From assembly GCA_046233135.1 (NCBI GenBank), contig JBJXHN010000002.1:930001-994000 (forward strand): a stretch of 64,000 bases of DNA, read 5' to 3'. Position 1 is the stretch's first letter. Every line of letters starts with the position of its first letter. Made by a program: the position numbers and the translations under genes. The notes under the pieces were generated by a model. It ran no database searches. It saw nothing but the letters and a program-made list of their open reading frames with translations, and was not told where the DNA came from. Shown piece after piece: positions 24,417 through 32,385 of the stretch. The stretch is from JBJXHN01 sp046233135. Its GTDB lineage: Bacteria > Pseudomonadota > Alphaproteobacteria > Rhodospirillales > Rhodospirillaceae.

Positions 24417-24895
24417 CGACAGGGAAATCCCCGGCCGGAGGAGAGACGACGCCGGGTCCGCGTCCCGAAACCAAAGGCGCGAAACGAACGGGTCGGGTCA
24501 CAGCGCCGGGCAGCCGGGATGAAACCCGACCCGCCGGCGTCGCCCCTTACCCTCCGGCCGAAGCTCCGCCAATACCGCGTGCTGCACGCGATGGTGTAGG
24601 AATCCGGTTCGGTGGGATATAGTGCGAGGCAGCCATCAGCCTTGGTTCCTTTAACGCAGGTAAGGTTGGTGGTCAGGGGCGCGTCGGTGCTTCCAACACC
24701 GGCACGCCCCGCTTTCTGCCCGCCACAGGGGCGGACGCGGGCGGATGATAGCACGTTCAGGAAGAGGCTGCTACTCCGGGGCGAGGGGCGGCCCCGCACG
24801 CCGCCACACATGCCGTCGTCGCGGCATAAGGGCGCGGCGGAGGGAACCCCGGCCGCGCCCTGGGAAAAAAAGGCGGAAGACGAGGAAAAGGGGGC
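24417..24895. other. Intergenic region between gcd remnant and choX
   Basis: About 480 bp with no supported gene. A 9-bp GC-rich hairpin, AGGGCGCGG (24,829-24,837) with CCGCGCCCT (24,853-24,861), lies just beyond the choX stop; it lacks a correctly placed T-run for either strand. The rest looks like decayed coding sequence but could not be assigned. Confidence 0.4.
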
Positions 24896-25858
24896 TTACT
24901 TGATCCCCAGCGCCGCCTGAACCGCCGGCAGGCCGGGCTTGCCGTCCAGGGTGGTCACCCCCTCCAGCCAGGGTTCGATCAGCGTCGGATTGGCGGCCAG
25001 GAACGCTCTGGCGGCCTCTTCGGCGTCCAGGTCGTGATCCATGACACCGCCCATCATGATGCCCTCGGACTCCACGGTGAAGGCCAGGTTCTTCAGGAAC
25101 CGGCCGACGTTCGGGCAGGCCTCCGCATAGCCGTCGCGGGTCAGGGTGTGCACCGTCGCGCCGCCCTGATCCGGACCGAAGTAGTCGTCGGCGCCGGTCA
25201 GGTAGGCGATCTCCATCTTGCTGTTCATCGGGTGGGGCGCCCAGCCCAGGAAGGTGATCCACTCCTTGGCGTCCGTCGCGCCCTTGGCTTGCAGCAGCAT
25301 GCCCGCTTCCGAGCTTTCCACCAGCTGCCAGTCCCCCAGGCCGAAGGCGTCGGTGTCGATCATTTGCTGGATCAGCTGGTTGCCGTCGTTGCCCGGTTCG
25401 ATGCCGTAGATCTTGCCGCCGAACCGCTCCTTGTGGGCGTCCAGGTCGGTGATGTCCTTCACCCCGGCGTCATGCGCATAGCGGGGAACCACCAGGGTGT
25501 ATTTCGCCCCTTCCAGGTTGGTGCGGACCTCGTCGATGGAACCGTCGTCCAGCTTCTCCTGAACCATGCCCTTCATCGAGGGCATCCACAGGCCGAGGAA
25601 CACGTCGAGATCGCCGTTTTCCAGGCCGATAAAGGTGACCGGGACGGTGGTGTTCTTGACGTCGGGGCTGTAGCCCAGGGCCTTCAGGATCAGCGAGGCG
25701 GTGCCGGTGGTAACCTGGATATCGGTCCAGCCCACTTCCGAGAAGCGGACGGTGGCGCAGTCGGCCGGATCGGCGGCCAGAGAGGGGGCGGCCAGCGAAG
25801 CGGTCATCACCGCGCCCAGGGCGGTGGCCGACAGGGCCGAGGTGAGAAAAGTCTTCAA
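24896..25858 (-). CDS. choX: Choline ABC transporter substrate-binding protein
   Basis: 320 aa periplasmic binding protein of the OpuAC/ProX group. Signal peptide at 1-29 (MKTFLTSALSATALG, then ...AAPSLA/AD). Type II binding-protein core with VRFSEVGWTDIQVTTG and DVFLGLWMPSM, whose Trp residues suit a quaternary-ammonium cage, and PHPMNSKMEIAYL near the C-terminus. It delivers choline to the membrane permease, but no permease or ATPase gene lies next to it here. Downstream of betA on the same strand (72-bp gap), so probably co-expressed with choline oxidation. Confidence 0.85.
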   Translation of the reverse strand: MKTFLTSALSATALGAVMTASLAAPSLAADPADCATVRFSEVGWTDIQVTTGTASLILKALGYSPDVKNTTVPVTFIGLENGDLDVFLGLWMPSMKGMVQEKLDDGSIDEVRTNLEGAKYTLVVPRYAHDAGVKDITDLDAHKERFGGKIYGIEPGNDGNQLIQQMIDTDAFGLGDWQLVESSEAGMLLQAKGATDAKEWITFLGWAPHPMNSKMEIAYLTGADDYFGPDQGGATVHTLTRDGYAEACPNVGRFLKNLAFTVESEGIMMGGVMDHDLDAEEAARAFLAANPTLIEPWLEGVTTLDGKPGLPAVQAALGIK

Positions 25859-25930
25859 TGTCTGGATCTCCTTTTGGAATGGCGTCTCTTGGGGATGGCG
25901 TCTCTTCTGGGTCCAGGGTCGGTCGGGTGG

Positions 25931-27622
25931 TCAGGCCCGGATCCTCGTCACGGAGAGGTCCTCGGGCGTGTGGTAGGGCGCGGCGTCCGGCGGCAACGAC
26001 GGGCGACCCCGGATCACGTCGGCCAGTTTCTCGGCCACCATGATGGTCGGTGCGTTCAGATTGCCGGACACCACGCTGGGCATGATGGAAGCATCAACGA
26101 CCCGCAGGCCGTCGAGCCCATGAACGCGGCCCTTCGCGTCCACGACCGCCATGGGGTCATGACCCGGACCCATGGCGCAGGTGCAGGAGGGGTGATAGGC
26201 GCTTTCCACCATCTTGCGGGCATAGGCGTCGATCTCCGCATCCGTCCGGACGTCGGGACCGGGGGCCAGTTCCCCGTCGTTGAACGGCGCCATGGCGGAT
26301 TGGTTCAGGATCTCCCGGGTGATCTTGATGCCATCCCGGAATTCCCGGCGGTCGCGCTCGGTGGAGAAATAGTTGAACAGGATGCGCGGCTTGTCCGCAG
26401 GATCGGCGGACCGCAGCTTCACCCAGCCCCGGCTTTCCGGCCGCATCGGGCCGATGTGGGCCTGGTAGCCGTGGACGTTCTGCATCCCCGACCCGTCGTA
26501 GGCGGCAGCCACGGGCAGGAAGTGGTACTGCAGGTTGGGATGGGGCACCCCGGGTTCGGAGCGGATGAAGCCCCCGGCCTCGAAGTGGTTGGTCGCCCCC
26601 GGGCCGGTGCCGCGCAGCAGCCATTCCAGGCCGATGGGCAGCTGGTTCCAGGGCTTCAGAACGCCGAACAGGGTGTCCTTGGTCTTGCACTTGTACTGGA
26701 CGTAGATCTCCGGATGGTCCTGGAGGTTCTTGCCCACGCCCGGCAGGCGGTGAGTCATGGTCACCCCCAGCGGCTCCAGATCCCCCGGATCACCGATGCC
26801 CGAAAGCATCAGCAGCTGGGGCGAGTTGAAGGCACCGCCCGACAGGATCACTTCCCGCTCCGCGCGGACGGTCGCCGGCGAGCCGCGCACCGACGCCTCG
26901 ACCCCCACGGCGCGGCCGTTTTCCAGCAGAATCCGGGTGGTCAGAGTACGGTCGGCGAAGGTCAGGTTGGGGCGCTTCAGGGCCGGGCGCAGATAGCCCA
27001 CGGCCGTGCTGGACCGCCGACCCTTGCCGACGAACATGTCCATGGGGCCGAATCCTTCCTGGCTGTAGCCGTTCAGGTCGTCGGTTGCCGGATACCCCGC
27101 CTCGACCCCGGCCTTGATGAAGGCCTGATACAAGGGGCTCCACTGGTCGCCCCGGGTGACCGAGATCGGGCCGCCCACGGCGTGGTAGGGATCGGGTCCC
27201 ACCTGGGGGAAGTTCTCCAGCTTCTTGAAATAGGGCAGGCAGTGGGCGTAGCCCCAGCCGGACTCCCCCGTCTGCTCGGCCCAGCGTTCGTAGTCCATGG
27301 CATGGCCGCGGATGTAGCACATGCCGTTGACCGAACTGGATCCGCCCCAGACCTTGCCGCGCGGCTGGTACATGCGGCGATTGTCCACGAAGGGTTCGGG
27401 CTCGGTCTCGTAGGCCCAGTTGAAGGTGGTGGTCTTCAGGGGCCAGGCGAAGGTGGCCGGCATGTGGATATACAGGCTGAGGTCCCGCTTGCCGGCTTCC
27501 AGCAGAAGCACGCGGACGTCGGGATCCTCGGTCAACCGGTTGGCCAGCACGCAGCCCGCCGATCCGGCGCCGATGATGATGTAGTCGTAGTCCTGAGCAA
27601 GGTCCTGGGCACGCGCGGTCAT
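25931..27622 (-). CDS. betA: Choline dehydrogenase
   Basis: 563 aa GMC oxidoreductase. It oxidises choline to betaine aldehyde, feeding electrons to the respiratory chain. FAD-binding GAGSAGCVLANRLTEDP (about 18-34), GMC signatures GKVWGGSSSVNGMCYIRG and ILSGGAFNSPQLLMLSG, and the C-terminal active-site region SCTCAMG...VVDASIMPSVVSGNLNAPT are present. Start ATG overlaps the betB stop by 4 bp, so the two are translationally coupled. Confidence 0.96.
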   Translation of the reverse strand: MTARAQDLAQDYDYIIIGAGSAGCVLANRLTEDPDVRVLLLEAGKRDLSLYIHMPATFAWPLKTTTFNWAYETEPEPFVDNRRMYQPRGKVWGGSSSVNGMCYIRGHAMDYERWAEQTGESGWGYAHCLPYFKKLENFPQVGPDPYHAVGGPISVTRGDQWSPLYQAFIKAGVEAGYPATDDLNGYSQEGFGPMDMFVGKGRRSSTAVGYLRPALKRPNLTFADRTLTTRILLENGRAVGVEASVRGSPATVRAEREVILSGGAFNSPQLLMLSGIGDPGDLEPLGVTMTHRLPGVGKNLQDHPEIYVQYKCKTKDTLFGVLKPWNQLPIGLEWLLRGTGPGATNHFEAGGFIRSEPGVPHPNLQYHFLPVAAAYDGSGMQNVHGYQAHIGPMRPESRGWVKLRSADPADKPRILFNYFSTERDRREFRDGIKITREILNQSAMAPFNDGELAPGPDVRTDAEIDAYARKMVESAYHPSCTCAMGPGHDPMAVVDAKGRVHGLDGLRVVDASIMPSVVSGNLNAPTIMVAEKLADVIRGRPSLPPDAAPYHTPEDLSVTRIRA

Positions 27623-29082
27623 GGGTAGGGGTTCTCCAGCGGCTCGGGCTCCACGTAGATGCTTTTGATCCGGGTTACGTGCTCGATGGCGGCCCGGCCG
27701 TTTTCCCGGCCCAGGCCGGACTGCTTCGATCCGCCGAAGGGCATCTCCACCGGCGTGATGTTGTAGGTGTTGATCCAGACCACCCCGGCGTCCAGCCGCG
27801 CGGCGACCCGGTCCGCCCGGGCGGCGTCGCGGGTCATCACCCCGGCAGCGAGGCCGAAGGGCAGGCTGTTGGCCCGGGCGATCACCTCGTCTTCCCCGGT
27901 GAAGGTCAGCAGGCTCATCACCGGACCGAAGATTTCCTCGCGGCAGATGGTCAGGTCGTCCGACGGGCAGTCGAACACCGTCGGTGCGACAAAGGCCTTG
28001 CCCGCCAGCGCCGGATCGGCCGGCACGCCGCCGCCGGTCAGGCAGGTGGCGCCCTCGGCCCTGCCCTTGTCCACATAGGCCAGCACCCTGGCGTGATGCT
28101 CGGCAGAGATCAGGGGACCCATGTGGACGGCGGGATCCAGGGGATCGCCCAGGATCATCCGCTCGGTCCGGGGGATCAGCCGGTCCAGGAAGGCCTGTTT
28201 GATATCGGCGTGGACGAAAACCCGGGTGCAGTTGGTGCAGATCTGACCGTTGGTGTAGAAGTTGCCGGTCATGGCCGCCGCTACGGCGCTGTCCAGGTCG
28301 GCATCGGGGAAGATCACCAGCGGCGACTTGCCTCCCAGTTCCAGGGTGACCTGCTTCAGCGAGGCCGCTCCGGCGGCCATCACCGCCTTGCCCGTCCCCA
28401 CCTCTCCGGTGAACGAGATCTTGGCGATCCCGGGGTGGCCGGTCAGCATTCGACCGACGCGGCCGTCCCCCTGGACCACGTTGAAGACCCCGGCGGGCAG
28501 GCCGGCTTCGGTGAAGATCTCCGCCAGCACATAGGCCGACAGGGGGGTGAGTTCGGCGGGCTTGTAGACCATGGCGTTGCCGGCGGCGAGCGCCGGGGCG
28601 GCCTTCCAGGCGGCGATCTGGAAGGGGTAGTTCCAGGCCCCGATCCCGCCGACCACGCCCAGGGGCTCGCGCCGGGTGGTGAACCAGGGGCCGCCCAGGT
28701 CCACGCGCTCTCCGGCGATGGTGGGGGCGACGCCGGCGAAGAACTCCAGGCAGTCGGCGGCGGAATCCACGTCGGCTTCCGGCGTTTCGGACAGGGGCTT
28801 GCCGCCGTCCAGGCTTTCCAGCCGGGCGATTTCATCCCGGCGGGCGCGGATCAGGGCGGCGGCCCGGGCCAGCACCCGGCCGCGCTCCGTCCCGCTTTTT
28901 GCCGACCACCGGGCGAAGCCGTCGCGGGCGGCGGCAACCGCGGCATCCACGTCCGCCTCTGTCGCCTCCTGGATCGTGGCGATCAGGGTATGGTCGAAGG
29001 GGCTCAGCGTTTCGAATACGGCGGCCCCCGACGCGGGACGGTAGCCCCCGTCGATATAAAGCTGTCTCGGTTGGCTCATCAT
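27619..29082 (-). CDS. betB: Betaine aldehyde dehydrogenase
   Basis: 487 aa NAD(P)-dependent aldehyde dehydrogenase making glycine betaine. Catalytic Glu in VTLELGGKSPLV and nucleophile Cys in NGQICTNCTRVFVH. The gene starts at ATG 29,082 overlapping the betI stop (ATGA), or at the adjacent ATG 29,079, and overlaps betA by 4 bp at its end. This tight coupling betI-betB-betA is the classical order. Confidence 0.95.
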   Translation of the reverse strand: MMSQPRQLYIDGGYRPASGAAVFETLSPFDHTLIATIQEATEADVDAAVAAARDGFARWSAKSGTERGRVLARAAALIRARRDEIARLESLDGGKPLSETPEADVDSAADCLEFFAGVAPTIAGERVDLGGPWFTTRREPLGVVGGIGAWNYPFQIAAWKAAPALAAGNAMVYKPAELTPLSAYVLAEIFTEAGLPAGVFNVVQGDGRVGRMLTGHPGIAKISFTGEVGTGKAVMAAGAASLKQVTLELGGKSPLVIFPDADLDSAVAAAMTGNFYTNGQICTNCTRVFVHADIKQAFLDRLIPRTERMILGDPLDPAVHMGPLISAEHHARVLAYVDKGRAEGATCLTGGGVPADPALAGKAFVAPTVFDCPSDDLTICREEIFGPVMSLLTFTGEDEVIARANSLPFGLAAGVMTRDAARADRVAARLDAGVVWINTYNITPVEMPFGGSKQSGLGRENGRAAIEHVTRIKSIYVEPEPLENPYP

Positions 29083-29699
29083 TCGCTCTTTTGTCGGTGG
29101 CCCAGATGGGCCAGCTCCGCTTCCAGGGTGCGCAGGGCGAGGCCCAGGGTGCGGTCCGGATCCACCCCGCCATTGTCCAGGGCGGCCCGCAGCCACAGGC
29201 CGTCGATCAGGGTCGACAGCACCAGGGCAATCCGCCTGACTTCCGCATCCTTGTCCGGCGTGTCGTCCGGGATCAGGGCACGCAGGGGAGCACGCAGATT
29301 GCTGGTAAGCCGGGCGGCGTTGATCCGCTGGATCCGCGCCAGCCGGGGCGAGTGGTTCACCCGCGCCCAGAACGACAGCCACACCGCGCTGGTATCGGGA
29401 CGGAACTGTTCCGCCCCCAGGTTGGCGGCCATGATCGCGGTGATCCGTTCCCACGGCGTACCGGCTTCGCGCAAGCGGCGGCTTTGCTCGCGACCTAGGG
29501 CGTCGCCGATATGGCGCATGGTTGCTTCCATCAGCTCCGCCTTGTCGGCGAAGTAATGGGACACGATGCCCGCCGTCAGCCCCGCCCGCTTGGCGATACG
29601 GGCCAGACTGGCCCCTTCCAGGCCTTCCTCGTGGATGGTCTGGATGCAGGCGCGGATCAGATCATCGCGACGCCGGGTCTTGAGGCTTGGTCGTCCCAT
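29079..29699 (-). CDS. betI: Choline-sensing TetR-type repressor
   Basis: 206 aa from ATG 29,699 (AAAAGG upstream); an in-frame ATG at 29,735 lies inside the operator and is unlikely. The helix-turn-helix is at about 25-50 (SLARIAKRAGLTAGIVSHYFADKAEL in two halves). The ligand-binding domain includes WLSFWARVNHSPRL, typical of BetI. It represses its own operon when choline is absent. First gene of betIBA-choX. Confidence 0.93.
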   Translation of the reverse strand: MGRPSLKTRRRDDLIRACIQTIHEEGLEGASLARIAKRAGLTAGIVSHYFADKAELMEATMRHIGDALGREQSRRLREAGTPWERITAIMAANLGAEQFRPDTSAVWLSFWARVNHSPRLARIQRINAARLTSNLRAPLRALIPDDTPDKDAEVRRIALVLSTLIDGLWLRAALDNGGVDPDRTLGLALRTLEAELAHLGHRQKSE

Positions 29700-29718
29700 G
29701 GCCAGAACCTTTTCATAA

Positions 29719-29740
29719 ATTGATTGGCTATTCAATTAAT
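29719..29740. promoter_or_regulatory. BetI operator
   Basis: The sequence ATTGATTGG-CTA-TTCAAT with TAAT after it fits the E. coli BetI operator core ATTGATTGG-N3-TTCAAT. Inverted half-sites ATTGA (29,719-29,723) and TCAAT (29,732-29,736). It sits 20 bp before the betI start, the expected place for autoregulation. Confidence 0.8.
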
Positions 29741-29794
29741 ATATTTCCCGAAGCAGGTGGGGAGCGGGTAGCGTATTGACCGTGAATAAGAAAA

Positions 29795-29821
29795 CCCCGC
29801 TTCGATCGGCGCGAAGCGGGG
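29795..29821 (-). terminator. Rho-independent terminator
   Basis: Perfect 10-bp stem CCCCGCTTCG / CGAAGCGGGG (29,795-29,804 and 29,812-29,821) with a 7-nt loop. Read on the minus strand it is followed by TTTTCTTATTC. It would end transcripts coming from the oxygenase gene and insulate the bet promoter. Confidence 0.85.
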
Positions 29822-29925
29822 TGTGGATGGTCAGGCTGATCGGATTGATTGGGGAGGGGAGGGGCATTCGGGCCGAATCGGCCCGCTCGATCAAACTGCC
29901 TTAAATCAGCATCGATTTACGGCAG

Positions 29926-30050
29926 ACACTTTGATCTAGAATCATATAGTTACAGCATCGAGTCACGCCGAAGGCGTGCGTTCCGCCGGGAGTCGAAGAC
30001 GCGCTTGCGCACCGGAAAACCGGTGCCCACTTTTCCGCTCGATACTGTAG
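29926..30050. repeat. Palindromic intergenic repeat element of alphaproteobacterial type
   Basis: About 125 bp. Outer imperfect arms TACAGCATCGAG (29,951-29,962) and CTCGATACTGTA (30,038-30,049) match 11 of 12. Inside are hairpins CACGCC-GAA-GGCGTG (29,964-29,978) and CACCGG-AAAA-CCGGTG (30,010-30,025). The words TTTGATCTAGAATCATA and CCGGTGCCCACTTTTCCGC are familiar from dispersed intergenic repeats of rhizobia and relatives. Only one copy was seen in this window. Confidence 0.7.
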
Positions 30051-30066
30051 GCTCACGCCTTGCGCA

Positions 30067-30891
30067 TTACGCCGCCGTCCCCACCGGCCCCGGCACGTAC
30101 CAGCTGCCATCCTCCCGCCGGCGGCTCGGGAACAGGTCCTTTTCCACCTCGGCGGTGATGAACACATAGGCCCGGTCGTGCGCCGTCGCCCCGCGCGGCT
30201 CCGATCCGTGCAGCGCCAGCGGGCTGTTGGCGTAGATCACCAGCGTGTTCGCCCGATAGGGCACCGTCACCTTGCGCCGCACCGTCTCCGGCGGGACTTC
30301 GAAGGCGGCGATGTCCCGGGCGCGGTCTTCCGATGCCCATTCGAACAGCTCCAGCCCGCCGCCGGTGCTGTCGTCGTCCGCCCCCCGGAAATACAGCAGC
30401 GCCGAGAACAGGCGGTTGGGCGTGTCCAGATGCGCCCGGCGGTGGGAGCCTCCGGCCTGGTCGCCGCTGGGGGTGATGATCTCCAGCCGGCTGTCGCACA
30501 GCACCTGCAAGTCCGGGCGGCTTTCAAAACGGTCGCGGTCGATCAGACCGTAAACCGCCGGGTCCTTCGGCGGCTCGGGCAGCGTTTCCGGCCAGTGGTC
30601 ACCGAACAGGTCGCGGATGCCCCACAGGATATCCGGCCGGGTGTGGCGCGCCGCGAAGTCCGCCCAGACCGGCGGGTAGAAGTCCAGAGAGGTCAGCAGG
30701 TGCGCGCTGATGGGATAGCGGGTGTTCGCCCGCGCCGCATTGCGCAACGGGCAGGCCGGACGTTCGGCCAGAAGGGCGGCGAAAAGGTCCGGGTCAAGCG
30801 CGTCCTCCAGCACCATATGGGGGTAGGGATCCGTGCGCAGCGCGCTGCGGGTGAGGTTCTCCAGAATGGTGCCTTTGTACTCAGAGGACAT
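30067..30891 (-). CDS. 2-oxoglutarate/Fe(II)-dependent oxygenase-like protein
   Basis: 274 aa. The double-stranded beta-helix iron site is visible as RAHLDTPNRLFSALLYF (HxD near 154-156) and LALHGSEPRGATAHDRAYVF (distal His near 227, followed by Arg for 2-oxoglutarate). Such enzymes hydroxylate proteins or small molecules; the substrate here is unknown. The ATG at 30,891 with GGAG upstream is preferred over 30,957. It is divergent from the MAPEG gene with only 46 bp between starts, so promoters must overlap. Confidence 0.75.
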   Translation of the reverse strand: MSSEYKGTILENLTRSALRTDPYPHMVLEDALDPDLFAALLAERPACPLRNAARANTRYPISAHLLTSLDFYPPVWADFAARHTRPDILWGIRDLFGDHWPETLPEPPKDPAVYGLIDRDRFESRPDLQVLCDSRLEIITPSGDQAGGSHRRAHLDTPNRLFSALLYFRGADDDSTGGGLELFEWASEDRARDIAAFEVPPETVRRKVTVPYRANTLVIYANSPLALHGSEPRGATAHDRAYVFITAEVEKDLFPSRRREDGSWYVPGPVGTAA

Positions 30892-30937
30892 GGGCTGACT
30901 CCACGGACCGGGATGGGATTGAAAGGGGAGGGGACTG

Positions 30938-31324
30938 ATGGAAACAGTGGCCGGCACGGCGGTTTATGCGGGGATCCTGGGACTGATCTATGTGGCCCTG
31001 GCGCTGCTGGTCTCCATGGGGCGGCTGAAGACGGGGGTGGAGCTGGACCACGGCAACCATCCCCAGCTGACCCGCCGCATCCGCGCCCATGGCAATTTCG
31101 CCGAATATGTGCCTTTCGCCCTGCTGCTGATGGCCTTCTGCGAGGGGCTGGGGGCACCGGTCTGGGCGGTCCAGGCCTGGGGCGGGGCCTTGCTGACCGG
31201 GCGGCTGCTCCACGCCTGGGGACTCTACCGCACGGCCGGAACCAGCATCCAGCGGCTGCTTGGGACCCTGCTGACCTGGGGCGTCGTGGTCACCACCAGT
31301 CTGGCGCTGTTTCTCCTGGTCTAG
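30938..31324 (+). CDS. MAPEG-family membrane protein
   Basis: 128 aa, four hydrophobic helices (about 8-28, 55-75, 78-98, 105-127). RIRAHGNFAEYVPFALLLM is the family hallmark, containing the Arg and Glu that bind glutathione in MAPEG enzymes. Bacterial members are membrane glutathione transferase or peroxidase-like proteins of unclear substrate. ATG 30,938 has GGGGAGGGG upstream. Its stop overlaps the stop of the convergent membrane gene by 4 bp. Confidence 0.9.
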   Translation: METVAGTAVYAGILGLIYVALALLVSMGRLKTGVELDHGNHPQLTRRIRAHGNFAEYVPFALLLMAFCEGLGAPVWAVQAWGGALLTGRLLHAWGLYRTAGTSIQRLLGTLLTWGVVVTTSLALFLLV

Positions 31325-32325
31325 CGTCCTGCTGATCCCGGGGGAGCGGCCGAGGGGAAGGCCGAGGCGGGCACCGAAGGCTGGCTGTCCGCGAAAGCTT
31401 TGGATCCCCCGGCGTTCTGGACCTGGCGGCTGAGCGCCGCCCGCACCGCCAATGTCTTGCCCAGGGTGTCGAACCAGAATTGGCTGCCCAGAGAGGTCGC
31501 CAGCGCCGTCAGCACCCAACCCAGCAGCATGGCGCCGAAGTCCAGCAGCCAGTCCTTGAAGGAGGTCGGCGGCGGCGGCATGGTGGCGATGGCCGCGTCG
31601 TCGGCCTTGGTCATGCTGGCGACCGGCTTGGCCGGCTCCGCCAGACCCAGCAGCGCCAGACGGTCGTCGGTCCAGCCGATGGGCAGCCCCATGGAATCCA
31701 GGCTTTCCTGAAGATTGCGGATGCTCTCGGCGGTGGGCAGTTCGTCCGCATGCTGGCTGGCATAGGCCTGGGTCTGGGCGACCACGGCGTCGCGCAACGT
31801 CGGCTGGGTCCACAGCGCCTGACCGATGCTGATGGTGCTGACGTTGAAAATGGCGGCAATGGCGAAACCGATCAGCAGCAGGATGGTCTGGGCCTTGGCC
31901 TTGTACACCGCCGAGACGCCTTCCATGGCCTCGTTGAACCAGACCGAGGCCTCTTTCTTGAAGGCTTCCACATCCCCTTCGGCCTTCTTGACCAGGGGGG
32001 TCAGCGGACCGGTGGCGGCCGCGGACAGGCCGCCCCGCTGTTCCAGGGCATCCAGCAGCCCCTCGGCGAACCGGGCGCTGGGGATATGGCTGGGGCCGTG
32101 GTTTTTTTTGGTGCTGAGCGAGCGCACGGCCGGCGTCTTGTAGACCGCATCCACCAGATCCTGGGTGTTGGGGTCGCTGAGAAGCTGGTTCAGCCCCGAT
32201 TTCAGGGTCTTGGCCCGCAGGTTCAGGATGTTGGAAATCAGCTCCTGCACCACGGTGGCGATCATCGACATGATCAGGAAGGTCATCATCAGGCCGATAG
32301 CGACGTCGAGAATAGCCGTGTTCAT
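31321..32325 (-). CDS. Three-helix membrane protein paired with patatin
   Basis: 334 aa. Membrane segments at about 7-31 (VAIGLMMTFLIMSMIATVV), 148-172 (ILLLIGFAIAAIFNVSTIS) and 265-287 (LGWVLTALATSLGSQFWF). The region from 35 to 145 is polar and helical; 185-255 is a soluble loop with LPIGWTDDRLALLGL; the C-terminus is Ser/Pro/Ala-rich. I do not recognise a named family. It lies 60 bp after the patatin gene on the same strand, so the two form an operon, and it may anchor or receive the lipase. Confidence 0.7.
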   Translation of the reverse strand: MNTAILDVAIGLMMTFLIMSMIATVVQELISNILNLRAKTLKSGLNQLLSDPNTQDLVDAVYKTPAVRSLSTKKNHGPSHIPSARFAEGLLDALEQRGGLSAAATGPLTPLVKKAEGDVEAFKKEASVWFNEAMEGVSAVYKAKAQTILLLIGFAIAAIFNVSTISIGQALWTQPTLRDAVVAQTQAYASQHADELPTAESIRNLQESLDSMGLPIGWTDDRLALLGLAEPAKPVASMTKADDAAIATMPPPPTSFKDWLLDFGAMLLGWVLTALATSLGSQFWFDTLGKTLAVRAALSRQVQNAGGSKAFADSQPSVPASAFPSAAPPGSAGR

Positions 32326-32385
32326 CGTAAATCCATTCTGCTTATGCTTGGTGGCCGCGCGGCATTGGGCCGCGCGGCTGCCGGA

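Noticed and set aside
24383..24811. 142-codon minus-strand frame upstream of choX
   Set aside because: No recognisable domain and no ribosome-binding site; it overlaps the gcd remnant in another frame. It might be decayed mobile-element sequence, but I cannot support that.
24829..24861. 9-bp GC hairpin after choX as a terminator
   Set aside because: The T-run is on the wrong side for the minus strand and there is an A-run on the plus strand; kept only as a hairpin inside the intergenic note.
25034..27628. Long plus-strand frame across choX and betA
   Set aside because: Mirror of two well-recognised genes; no start site or domain.
29880..30060. Possible tRNA in the structured intergenic region
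   Set aside because: Hairpins are present, but there is no acceptor stem, T-loop or anticodon arm; the segment fits a palindromic repeat.
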